NCBI GenBank assembly: GCA_005281725.1
Contig: SSBO01000012.1
Span: 22,791,965 to 22,855,964 of the forward strand
Direction: 5' to 3'
From: Wuchereria bancrofti
Lineage: Eukaryota; Nematoda; Chromadorea; Rhabditida; Onchocercidae
DNA: 64,000 bases
The notes under the pieces are model-generated. The model was not told the DNA's origin. It ran no database searches and worked only from the letters and a program-made list of their open reading frames with translations. The translations under genes were made by a program, and so were the position numbers. Shown in pieces: positions 1 through 11,264 of this stretch (the first letter of the stretch is position 1; every line of letters begins with the position of its first letter).

Positions 1-2307
1 GAAGCTGTTGCTATGAGCACTTTTATTATTTGTACCTTTATTTTTATTTTCCGCAAACTTGAAGTTTTTGTTTTCTTTTAAACCTTTTTAAAATGATATT
101 TTTAATTTGCGGTGGCAAATGCAGAAGCGACAAGTACGTTCCGAAATGTAATTGTCATTTTTGTTTCCATGTCAGAACAGGTGTAGTTCTAAGATCATCA
201 GTGTTAGAGAGCAAATATTTGAGCAGGTTTAACAAATATGTCAAATGAGAAGTGCAGTGAACTGACAAGTAGATTGCGGTGTTTATTTTAGAACACAAAT
301 TAACAGCATTTATTGTTATGATGATGTTTCTAAAAAAATTAAGCTCCTTAATAAGAATATTAAATATTAAAAATGTTAAACACCAGAAATGTTATTTAGC
401 TTTTACATGGTCGCATTTAAAGCCTTTTTATTTTTTATTGTTTTCTGAAATCTGTTTTATCTTTAAAATGAAAAATTTTTGTGCTGTTTTTAAGTTGTGA
501 AATTAGTTATTGTTTATTGTGAAACGTAAATTTAGCATTCCGTATCGGTTGCTCGCTTTGTGGATTACTTTTTCCATTTTTTCGACAGTTATTTATGCAC
601 ATTAATTGACTTCAGTTATTGCAGAAAATCACTTTAATTTTTAAGAATGATTTTAAATATTTAGCTATTTATATTATTGCCTTTTTGATATGGGATATAT
701 GCTTGAATTCGGTAATGCAGTTCGTTTCATTTCACGAATATTTCATTTTCTTTTGAATTCTACACCAATTATACATCTCTTTCGTTTAGATCACTTTTCC
801 CTTTCGTATTTGTAAGTTGAAACTACTGCGATTATCTTCAATAATAAGTCCTTTGACATAATTGTTCTTTTTTGTCATTCTTTTTTCAACAGTTTATAGT
901 ATCGTTTAGGGTTTTACAATCCAATCTTATTCTTTGAACAATTGGGATAAAATTTTTTTGTGGTTCAGTTGGCCTCTTCCTCTCTTTTATTCTGCTTTGT
1001 TATCGTTAAATTCTGGATGAGATAGTTTTTTGAACACTCTTCGTGTCTTCATCTTCTCGATTCCTGTGTGTTTTTTTTTTTTTTTTGTTGTGAAAAATAC
1101 AGGGATCACACGCATTTCTTGATAATTTGTTTACGTTATATGTCATATTTCCACATCATTTTTTATACATTTATGATCAATTACAAATGTTATGATTGTT
1201 ATGGTATTAATTATATCATTTGCTTGAGAAATTGAATGTTCTACAATCTAATTGATTGGGTGTTGACTTACGATCTGTAATTTAGCAAGGTATTTTCTTT
1301 ATTAGATAATTGACAAAAAAGGAGACCAAGAAAGAAGCGGGAAATTAAAGCGGTTACAATTCGTTTTACAATTCAAACGTTCTAAGTCATATCCAAAATT
1401 GAATCTAACAATTATTATGACATTGTTCTTCCTACATCAATCGTTCCTTACTGTTGTTTACAACTATTATTCGGCCATGTTAACAATTTTGTGTGTGTGT
1501 TTTTTTTTTCTTTTCATTTTTTCATAAAATGCATTTTTTTTTTTCTATCTTAATGTGTGAACAAATTACCAAAAAGGTTAGTTATATGCAATCCTATCAG
1601 TTACTGTTACAAATTATAGGACATATTTCATAATTATCCATAATTGAACAATACTACTCACTAAAAAATAAGTTAGCTAAGTTAGATTGAGGTGAATATA
1701 TTTTGATTATATTCAAGAATTATTTGTGATGAAGAGTAACGTTAAGCAAGGATAGTTTTGATTTTTGTAATATGATGGAGAATGCATGCAGAAGTTGTTA
1801 TATCCTCTAGATTATTAGATATGAGTAAAATGTAAATTAGTAAAGTTAATTGGAATGAGTAAGGAAGGAAATGATATTGCTACTATTCAAAAGTGTATAG
1901 AGTCACAAAATTAGACTGGAAGATATCATTTCGTTAAAAAATTTGAAATGATTATCATATCATTATTACTAATAAATGTACAATAACCTATCATTGTAGA
2001 TATTCGAATTAAGTAATATTCGATTTTATGATGAAATTTAAATTTACTATGACTTACTTATTCCTCTCTTCACAGACAACTATTACATATGACGATCAAA
2101 ATATGGGAAAAAGACGCAATTCCCTCTGTTCATAAGATTATTTTCAAAAACTGATTTCGATATTTTTGGATAATGTAAATTATAAATTTTGGCTGAAGTA
2201 ATAATTTCTTGGGATTGATCTAAACGAAAACATTAATGTGTTTTATTTATTGGTGATGTAAGATTTATTGAGGGAAAGAGCAAATTTCATTTTGTTACGT
2301 CGATAAT
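1..2307. other. AT-rich spacer upstream of DcpS
   Basis: No convincing exon is seen on either strand. The stretch holds poly-T runs (for example 1071-1086 and 1500-1510) and short open frames rich in Phe/Leu/Lys that look like chance. It may contain the 3' end of a gene lying left of the window and the promoter of the DcpS gene. No obvious spliced-leader acceptor lies immediately before the DcpS ATG. Confidence 0.5.
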
Positions 2308-5300
2308 ATGGATATCATGGCAGCTGATGAAAACAAAATTACCGATGATGATACGAAAAATTGTAGTAATTTGAAAGCTTTTAGATTCAAGGAAATACTT
2401 GGCGAAGATCCTACCCGTAAGGTAAAACTTTTTTTTTTGCAATAATTTAATAAATAAAATGCTATGTAAAATCAATCAACCATTCATCAGACTATCATCT
2501 TTTAAAAGGAATGGTTGATGTAAAGTGTTGTGACATTTTGTTTCAGTATATCAAATTTTTTTTCCAAGCTATTATTGTCAAAATTTCATATATCGAATAA
2601 ATCGTAGGATGTTAAGTTAGCTAACTTCCACAAATAATTTTAGCAAATGAAACTTGTAAAATTGCTGTTTAGTTTTATTGGAAAGGATTTGAACAAAGTT
2701 TAAATAAAAAAAAAAAAAAAATTCTGAAATTTGTAAAAACTTTGCGAATTTTTCTCTTTGAACTTTTTTTGTTAAATTGATTAAGTTTTATTGCTAAAGT
2801 TCAATTTTCTTTTTTTTTTTTTTAAGATAACTTTCATACTACTGGATGTGAATAATTGTAATGATCAAGCTGTTTTAATTGTGGAAAAGACTCCTTTTCC
2901 TATGGATGAGCAAGATTGGAATACCATTGTTTCGCAGTGTTCACTGGAAACTTTATCAGTTAACGACATATATTCAAATCACATTTTATTCCCACCAGAG
3001 AAGTTTTCTGGTACAATCTTTACTTTCTTCATTTTCATCATTTTTTTCGAGACTATCTAAAATTCATTCATTAATCTCGTGGACATCAAGAGAGACAATT
3101 TTCATGGAAGTATTTGTATGCTGATTTTAGAATTACTGTTTGATACTAATTTTGCTTTTTTTTTTGAGCAAATACAGTTCATGAATGAGTTATAATTACC
3201 TCTATAATATTTTTGGTCTGGTATTGATTGATATAGCCATAGGGTTTTCTAAGATAATGAGGTATTAAAAAGTGTACATAAGGAATCAAGACGACGTTAA
3301 TAAATCCATGTACCGAAAAGCATATTGCGAAATATCGGGATCAGAAACGATATGTCATCCATGAAACGCCGGACGATTACAAAACCATCACTTTACCTTA
3401 TTTGGAAGAACAGCAATTCACAATGAAGGTGTCATTTTGATAAAAAAAAAAATTTACGATTTTTTAAATCTAAGTTTTTTAACTGTCAGAGATTGAAATA
3501 ACTTTGTTATGTATAGACAAGGCTATATTTAGTTTGTCTCTAATTTTGCTTTTAGTGGATTTTTAATATGCTGGAGCATAAAGCTGAAGTGGATCGTGTT
3601 ATTTTTGAAGATGCAGATCCAGAAAATGGTTTTATCCTTGCTCCAGATCTTAAATGGGATGGCAAGAATTTGGCAAATCTTTATGTTTTAGCAATCATCA
3701 GGCGGAAAGGGATCAAATCCATTCGGTAGTTTAAATATTTTCTTCTCCTCTAAACTGTTCATTTGTTCTCATATGCTGTTGTGAAATGTTAAAATAGAAG
3801 ATAGCATCATTTTACATTTTAGACACCGAAAGGATCATTTTAGTGAGCAGTAGAACCGTAGTTGATATTGTGAATTAAAGAAAAAAACTCTTTAGATCAA
3901 AGATTTTCCTCTCTTGACTGCTTTTTTCTTGCTTTTTTAAATTTTGAAAGATTGATTATTTTACAGTCTTTGGTTTTCAAAAAGTTAGAAATTTTCTGTT
4001 TTTGATTTGAAAAATCCATTATTTTAAAGGAAGCACTATTGTTGACAATATGTTTTTTTCTACTTTATTGTTACTAAAATTCATTGCATTTATTCCTTTC
4101 AGGGATTTAACAAGCAATGACCTTCCGCTGCTAGAGAATATTTCTCAAAAAAGTTATATGGCAATTAAAGAAAAATATGGAATTGATAAGCATCAGGTAA
4201 TTTGTAGCTCTTTTCACTTTCCATATTTTTCATCTTGTATGAGACATTATAATGATAATACTTATCTAATAAGAAATGCTACGATGTAGAACTGGTTCTA
4301 ACATGATAGCTAAGATTCTAGTACAGTACTGTGAAATTTTAAGCTCTGATTTGGTAGAAATTTCTACTGGATTTTTAAATTTTGACAGAACTGGATTGCA
4401 ATATAATAAGATTTTCAAATGAATTCAAGTTTTATAAGCTCCATAAGATAACTTTTTGTTATGTATAGGATAGAAATTAAATTTGCATGTTATAGAATGT
4501 TTTATAGCTACTATAAGACATTTTATTTGAAAAATTAAATTGAAAAAAAAAAACATTTAAAAAAATTGAAACATCAAAGTGGATCGTAGCGGGTTCATTT
4601 TTTCGTGCAATTCTAAGATACTTACTAGAATGTTGTTCTCACTGTAACAGAAGAGCAAATCCATCTTGTTTTATTCTTTAGATTCGAGCTTATTTTCATT
4701 ATCAGCCAACATTCTATCATTTACATGTTCATTTCATTCACGTTTCATACGATGCACCGGCTAGTTCTGTTGCGATGGTTTGTTTTTTCAGTTTTGTTTT
4801 TTACTGGTAATTCTAGTTTAATATTTAGGTAAAGTAGGAAATGTTCAAAAAAAAAGAAAAAAAAGGAAAAATAAAATGTAGAGTTGAGAAAGTTCAAAAA
4901 TTTTGAAATATCAAATACAGACTTTTCAAAATTTGTCGTAAAGAAAATATTGTCTGAATCCTATATCTGCTTTAAAGAAAGCCCTGCAAACTTATAAGGC
5001 AGGTTTTTTTTTTTTTTTTTTTTTTTTTCCAAATGACAAGATAAAACTGTGATACAATTCTAAATAGATTCTTGGCATTATCTGTATAATGCATTTATTT
5101 ACTGTTCGTTTTATTATTCTTTTATTTTTAAGATATGGAAGAATGAAATCGTTATGATAATCTTCTTTGATAATTGATATTTGTTCTATTTTAAGGCCCA
5201 TCTTCTGGAGGATGTAATTAACAACATAAAATTGGTTCCTGATTACTATCAACGTTCTACACTAACTTTTACTATGAAAGAGAATAACTCACTTCTGAAA

Positions 5301-5327
5301 TCATATCGCGATACATATCAATGGTAA
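2308..5327 (+). CDS. dcs-1: Scavenger mRNA-decapping enzyme DcpS
   Basis: DcpS hydrolyses the m7GpppN cap left after 3'-5' mRNA decay, releasing m7GMP; it acts as a homodimer in cytoplasm and nucleus. Seven exons join in phase: 2308-2421, 2827-3010, 3283-3428, 3556-3725, 4103-4196, 4682-4777, 5196-5327, giving 311 aa, near the family's usual length. The N-terminal cap-handling domain carries the NDIYS and HLFPP-like (HILFPPEKF) motifs. The C-terminal HIT domain has the histidine triad HLHVHFIH at about residues 249-256, with the conserved YHLHVHF context and a following YDAPAS loop. Exon 3 only stays open if its acceptor is at 3281-3282, which restores the conserved KTT..P.TEKH block. It is followed after 677 bases by POLR3K on the same strand. 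Family assignment is firm; the start codon is inferred. Confidence 0.93.
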
Positions 5328-6004
5328 CATCTTGGTATTCCTGTTTGCTGCAAAAATTTTAATTTTTCAATTTTTGTTCATCCATCTGAATGGAAATTTT
5401 CGATTACAGCATTTAACACTTTGTCATTTGTTTTCTTTCAATTCTGTATTGATGTTGCTATGTTTAATTGCTTATCACATTGTAAAAATCTCTTTGTTAT
5501 CTGTACATAACGATTTCAGTTTAAATTAAAAGTTTATTCTGAAGCTTTTTATTTGTTCTCATTTAATATTATCATTGAATGCTTTAGTAATGAAATCTCT
5601 TTATCCTATTTCTTTCATCCGATGATATCGATTGCTTAATTACTGTATATTTAACTAAGAAATTAATTTGCTTTACAGAAAGAATTCCAAAATATCATTG
5701 CTTGTCTGCTATTGCTTTGCAATAAATCAATATATTGACATTTGATTTACGTGTCTTTTGTATACTTGTGAAAATTTTTGCTGTTTTTATTTTTCTTCTT
5801 CAGCGATATTTTCACTTATGATAAAATTTTAGCCTCTGATTTTCAATTGATTTTTATATCAATTGTTTGATCTATTTTTACTTTAATTTTTACTTTTTGA
5901 TGCGAGGATATTTTTCATTTATTCATAAATTTATTAACAACAAAATATGTAATAATTCCTAATCATTATCATAATTAATGGATTAATGTTATTTTTAGAA
6001 ATAT

Positions 6005-6766
6005 ATGTTATTGTTTTGCCCGGAGTGTGGTTCATCTTTGCAAGTTGAAGAGGGTTCCAATTGCTATCAATTCGCTTGTCATAACTGTCCATATGTGCAA
6101 CCAATTACAAAACTTGTTAGTTTTAATTATCTTTAGGATAATTTTCAAAAAATTCTCAAGTTTTTCGCTTGACTAACAGTTCTTCCTCTTTGCCACGATC
6201 ATTATTTGGACTTTAAATGAACGATCATTGCAAATGCTATTTCTTTATTCGTTCGAGTAAAGTAATTCAAATTCAATATCGTTTTCACTATTCTTGTATT
6301 CGGAATAGAATTTACTTTTTCACTTTTTTTACTTTATCCTATTAGATTTATTTCTTCTTTTGAAGATAATGAAGTTCTGATTAGATGATAATCTTTCTTG
6401 AGTTTTTTTTTTTCTTTTTTCCTTACAAAAAGTAACGAATTGGAAAAATTACAGATAAGAAGTCGACACTATCCAAAGTTAAAAGATTTGGACGAAGTGC
6501 TTGGTGGTCCTGGTGCATGGGAGAATGCTCAAATTACAAATGGTTAATTTTTAGAAATTTTTGAAAATAACATTTTGAATGATATTTATATTTTTCATCA
6601 TCTTTTCTTTTCATATTTTTTTTTTTTTTTTGTTACAGAACGTTGTCCTCGTTGTGCTGGTGATCGAGCATATTTTATGCAATTGCAAACACGTAGTGCT
6701 GATGAGCCAATGACTGTTTTTTATCGTTGTGCCAATTCAGAGTGTGCGCATCGCTGGAAAGAATAA
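6005..6766 (+). CDS. POLR3K: DNA-directed RNA polymerase III subunit RPC10 (POLR3K/Rpc11)
   Basis: This small Pol III subunit provides the RNA-cleavage activity and helps termination and reinitiation on tRNA and 5S genes. Exons 6005-6115, 6455-6542 and 6639-6766 encode 108 aa, exactly the usual length. The N-terminal zinc ribbon has CPEC (residues 5-8) and CHNC (25-28). The C-terminal TFIIS-like ribbon has CPRC (69-72) and a last Cys pair near the C-terminus. Between them the QTRSADEP loop contains the acidic pair D88-E89 needed for transcript cleavage in the family. A TTTTTAG acceptor ends at 5998, seven bases before the ATG, and suggests trans-splicing. An AATAAA lies at 6846-6851. Neighbours on both sides are on the same strand at 0.56-0.68 kb. 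Confidence 0.96.
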
Positions 6767-7328
6767 TCAATAATAGGTACATTGAAATATTGTACATTTA
6801 TTGTATTATTAAAGTTATTGTTATGAGAATTCATTCAATATGTAAAATAAATAGAACATTAAATGAAGCCTTTTTTTTTTTCTGAAGGCTTATTATGAGA
6901 TCTTATCATGAAATATGGTATAATTTATTATATTATAATACATTATACTACAGTTAAGTCAAACAAATTATACTTAACAGATTATTCAATGATAAAAAAA
7001 AAAATTGTATTAAAAATATTTTCGTAAATTAATGAATCATATTTTTTTGGAGAAATTAAAATAGTGTTCAAAGGATTGATTTAAATTGATTTGCCACAAA
7101 ATAGTCATCTTAAATTTCTTGTTTCTGTTGATTTTTTTTTTCTTTTGAATTTAAATTCATAAGATAAGAAAAAGCTAAAGTGAAATACGAGAAAAGTATT
7201 TTAGCCGATAAAGATGGGTGAAATAAGATATACAACTTTTCAGTAATATGAAAAGAATTTTTTTTTCTGAAATTGATTGTAAGGGAAGTTTGTAAGGGAT
7301 TTTTCTGAAATTGATTGTCATTTCAGGT

Positions 7329-9188
7329 ATGATTTTGCTATCATTTCTTTCGTTTGGATTTATATTGTTGCAATTTCTAATCTTCTGTGGAATTTGGATT
7401 GTATTTATTATGGGTGTGTTTGTTGTTGTACGTCTCATATTATCCAATCATTTATGTTCAACTGCTTGTAATGTGATTGCATTTGCCATTTCTAGGTTAG
7501 TTGAAATTTCATTTCCTTGTTTTTGCTAATAATGCCATTTTTTTTAGGTTATTGAACACTCAAAATAATTTTCTAGTTAACATAGTATACGATTTCTTTC
7601 TTTTTCTTTTTTTTTTCTCACAAAGAAATATTTTTAGTTCACTCATTTTTCAACTTATCACACTTTATGACAAAAGTATAGCAAATCGAAAAATGATTCT
7701 GAATAGAGGCTCACCAATGGATTGTATGGTAAATTTTGTTTCTGGTTGGGAATTGATGAAATTGAAAACATCAAAAGAAGTCCTTTCACATATGTTTTAT
7801 CCTAAATTTTAATTTAACATTTCAGTAGAAATAATTCTTATTTGGTAGGCATGAAATCATTTCACTTAACTTTTGATTCATTCTTTATACATGTTGGATA
7901 CCAGTTTAGCAGTTTTTTGCGATAAAGTTTTATTATCAACCTTTTTCAATAAAATGGTATGAAACATTTGTTTATTTATCCTTATTATTATTTTTCTTTT
8001 TCAAGGGTTTCCTCTGGTTTCTTGGTCCATTGTCATCATATTCGTGCTCTGAGTACTATGAAGCTTTACAAAGCAATATTTTTTGGCAGTTGAATGTTGT
8101 GTATGTTTCTGGAACATTACTCAAAGATACACTAATTTTGGTCACATCAATGGTAAAGTTTTATTACTATTGCAGCATTTTTTGTTATTATTATGGCACT
8201 TCTTAAATGTAGAATATTATCGAATGTTTTAAGACAACTATTAAATCATTTTTAGAATTGTTATAGAAGTTTTTAAGGAGGAATTTATGAAAGTCTCACA
8301 TTATTATGGAGGTATAGTTAAGAGTAGCGTACATTTAATTGCATTGTGATCTATGATTTAAGGAACTGTTCTATAGACAGAGATGATTAAGACAGTTAAC
8401 AAATTGATAAGTAACACATAATTGTTTGCAGAGTAAGGAAATGTTAAGTGGATCGTTAGATTTAAACTGTGTTTTTTTTTTTTTTTTCTTTGTAAATAAG
8501 AAAAAAGCGCATAACTCATCACCACTGGTTATTTTGTTGTTTTAAAAGAGACTTCATTTGCAGTTTGGTGGAGCACTTGGTGAATTTCTGCAGTCATTTA
8601 TCAGTAAACTTCATTGGCTATTTCATATACCTGTGTTTGTTGTAATTTCACTTTGTGTTTTATTGAGTCTTCTTGCTTCATTTGGTTATCGTTTCAATTT
8701 CTTCTACGGATTAATTCGGACTGATTTCGACAAACAGCAAATTACAAGGTATGTTTTTTTTTGCTTCCAATATATCTTTAATAATTTGATTAACATAGTG
8801 TTGTTGATTATTCATTTATTCACTTGATAATGTTGCTATGTAATTATCATATTCGTTAATTATTCATTTCTTGTATTGTTAACAAGAAATGAATTGATTT
8901 TACCATCATTGATGTTTGGTAGAAGTTTTAAAAAGAAAGGTAAGTAAAGGAAACATGTGAAAGTTATTGTATTATCTTAGTTGTTGAATTGAGTTATTTC
9001 TTCACTTGATAATGTCAGATCCAATCAATCAATTGCCTGTTTACAGACGTGCTGAAAGAGTACCATTTGATGGCAGTACCAAGCAGTTACCGGATAAAAA
9101 ATTTGTTGAATGCAAAACAGATGAAATGAAACCATTATTGCTAATTAATGAACTTTATCAGAAAGCACATGATTATACTTCTAAGTAA
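7329..9188 (+). CDS. CLCC1-like multi-pass ER membrane protein
   Basis: Exons 7329-7495, 7638-7728, 8006-8152, 8564-8748, 8887-8939 and 9019-9188 join in phase to 270 aa. The protein starts with two closely spaced hydrophobic segments (about residues 1-50). A conserved cytoplasmic-type block with WFLGP and CSEYYEAL follows, then an amphipathic GGALGEFLQ stretch, a further long hydrophobic segment (about residues 150-180) and a polar tail. Segment order, the YYE-containing motif and the GEF motif resemble the transmembrane half of CLCC1, an ER protein linked to chloride conductance and ER homeostasis in vertebrates. The luminal N-terminal half of CLCC1 is not encoded here, so this is either a short worm form or a model missing upstream exons. 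A TTTCAG acceptor ends at 7326, two bases before the ATG. The small exon 8887-8939 was added because only it reconciles phases and it has a perfect GTAAGT donor. Confidence 0.7.
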
Positions 9189-10488
9189 ATTGTATTTCAA
9201 TAATTCATATATTATTTAAGCATCAAACACGTCATTGTTCGATCTTTATGTATTAGACTTCATTGTATATGCAATTAGAGTAATTTTTACAACTATAATC
9301 GTTTTCATAAATGTTGTAATCTTCTAACTTTTATCAAATATTTGCACTTGAATCTTTCTAGTTTTGATTCGTTTAACGTGAATTTGATGATGTTTGCCTC
9401 AGATCTCGTATGCCATCTCGCTTACTTAATATTGTTCGCCTTTAATTATCTTACTACCACTTATCTATAAAAGACGAATGAAATAACTACTTCTGATAGA
9501 ATGACAAAGATGAAATTGTGGGTCTTAACCAGGTAATTTGCATAAAGTAATCATGCCCTGAAGAAATTAACGTGGAACTTATTAATTGCTGTTTAGATTT
9601 GTCGGAACGAATTTATGAATTTCCCTCTTTGGATTTCTTGTTAAATTATCAAGTGGTTATGAAGTTGTTAAATTATAGAGTTGTTTGTATTCCTATTATT
9701 CTATCGAAAACAGTTATTTCATCCTTATATTAATTCAATTGTTAAATCATTTATTTTTATTCTTTCGTTTTGTGCAGTAGACAGTGTATTAAATTTATTC
9801 TCCTTATATGCAATGTATATGATAAAAGCTAATAATAATTGAGAAGAACTCACAGGGTAGTACTGTTTATCCAAGAAAACTCGAAAATTTTTATTTACTC
9901 AAAAACTATTAGTCATACTCGTACTCGAGTTCCTGTCAACAAGGGTTAAGCTTTTTTTCTTATTCTAACAAATTCGAAAAAAGTCTTGAACAAATTCTAT
10001 TTCTCGTTTTTCAGGTCTTTGATAATGGCTGAGAAAAAGAAAAAAAAAATTGTCAACTAGTTACTGTCATCTTATCATCATCACCCCTTTTATCACATTT
10101 CGAAAGCATTAAATTTTAGGTATAACACAAAAGTAAAATGCAAAAGTTATACTTTGCATTATTTCGTTCTATTTTGCAATTATAATAACTATCATTATTA
10201 CTAATTCAAATTCAATAATACATTTGAAATTGCAATAAATAAAAGTCTAAAAATTTATTTGTTGGAATAAGAATTGAAATTTAATTTAAAAAAATAAACT
10301 ATTTTTTGAATTGATATATTAATTGAATTAATAATATCTTATATTTAACGATATATCACGTATTATAGTAATTAATATTTAATAATTTAATAGTTTATTC
10401 ATCAAATATCCCTCAAATAATGCCAAAAAAAAAAACATACGTAATACATTTGAATAGACAAAAAGTAGAATGCATCAAAACGGTATTA
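9189..10488. other. Spacer between CLCC1-like gene and BiP promoter
   Basis: No exon-like frame is seen on either strand. Composition is strongly AT-rich, especially 10200-10430. It probably contains the CLCC1-like 3' UTR and distal BiP regulatory DNA. Confidence 0.5.
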
Positions 10489-10509
10489 CACGTCAAGTAA
10501 GACACGTCA
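10489..10509 (+). promoter_or_regulatory. Two UPRE-like elements upstream of BiP
   Basis: CACGTCA occurs twice, at 10489-10495 and 10503-10509, 14 bases apart. The reverse complement TGACGTG is the core of the unfolded protein response element recognised by XBP1/ATF6-type bZIP factors. They lie about 760 bases before the BiP start codon and just upstream of the ERSE-like site, matching ER-stress control of BiP in other animals. Function is inferred from sequence. Confidence 0.6.
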
Positions 10510-10523
10510 TTAATTTACATCAA

Positions 10524-10542
10524 CCAATCATCGTACAGCACG
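10524..10542 (+). promoter_or_regulatory. ERSE-like element (CCAAT-N9-GCACG)
   Basis: CCAAT at 10524-10528 is followed after exactly nine bases by GCACG at 10538-10542. The ER stress response element is CCAAT-N9-CCACG, so this has one mismatch and the exact spacing. A further CCAAT lies at 10557-10561. The site lies between the UPRE-like pair and a TATA-like box, in front of an ER chaperone gene. Confidence 0.6.
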
Positions 10543-10568
10543 TCCGGTAACGCCCACCAATGATTTTA

Positions 10569-10576
10569 TTTATAAA
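10569..10576 (+). promoter_or_regulatory. TATA-like box of the BiP gene
   Basis: TTTATAAA at 10569-10576 lies about 30 bases downstream of the ERSE-like site and eight bases after a CCAAT. If used, transcription would start near 10600 and the transcript would carry an outron of about 650 bases before the spliced-leader acceptor at 11260-11261. Confidence 0.45.
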
Positions 10577-10693
10577 CGCAACGCGTATCTCCGCCTCCTT
10601 CCTATAGGTGATATGTTGACAGAATGGTTGGTTGTTATTTTGTAGTAGTAGTAGTAGTAGTAGCAGTTATATGCCTAAAATTTAAAGTATATC

Positions 10694-10800
10694 ACGTGTT
10701 ATTTAGTTTACGTGCTGTTTAGTTTACGTGTTATTTAGTTTACGTGCTGTTTAGTTTACGTATTATTTAGTTTACGTGCTGTTTAGTTTACGTGTTATTA
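10694..10800 (+). repeat. 16-bp tandem repeat with ACGTG cores before BiP
   Basis: Six full and one partial 16-base units run head to tail from 10694. The consensus is ACGTG, then TTATTT or CTGTTT, then AGTTT. The two versions alternate, so the real period is a 32-base dimer; one copy has ACGTA instead of ACGTG. The first unit is part of a CACGTG E-box (10693-10698). ACGTG is the shared core of bZIP and bHLH sites, so the array could add binding sites for stress factors. It lies between the TATA-like box and the BiP ATG, so it may also be transcribed outron sequence. Confidence 0.85.
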
Positions 10801-11264
10801 AAATTTACACTGTTTTGATTATATTTGCTGTTATAGCTGTTTTTTTTTTTTTCGTTCATTTTTAACTAAAATCTCGTATAATCTTAATAATTCTAGAAAT
10901 TAATATTACAGATAAATTTTTTTTTCTATTAATTTATCTTATTTTATAAGTTTTTTTTTTCTTTTTTCATTATGACTAAGATGATGTAAATAATATAGCC
11001 ATGTTGATTATGAAATAAATGATATAGTGATAATGATTAGATCATGATTGGTGTGATATAGCGATGATTATTATGATATAGTGATGGTTTCTAATGTTTG
11101 ATAACATTTTGCTAACTTGAACAATATGAGTTGAACTCATTATGATGCAGAATGATAATTTTTCAACATGTTTTTTCTTCCCTTTTCTTTTGTTTACACG
11201 TGTGATTAAAAAGCGAATGTAATATCCAGTTATTTAATTGAGCGATTAATTAATGTTTCAGATT

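Noticed and set aside
7501..7812. Open frame bridging the intron between the first two CLCC1-like exons
   Set aside because: Retaining it would insert a poly-Phe segment from a poly-T tract; splicing at 7495/7638 keeps phase and gives the conserved order of segments.
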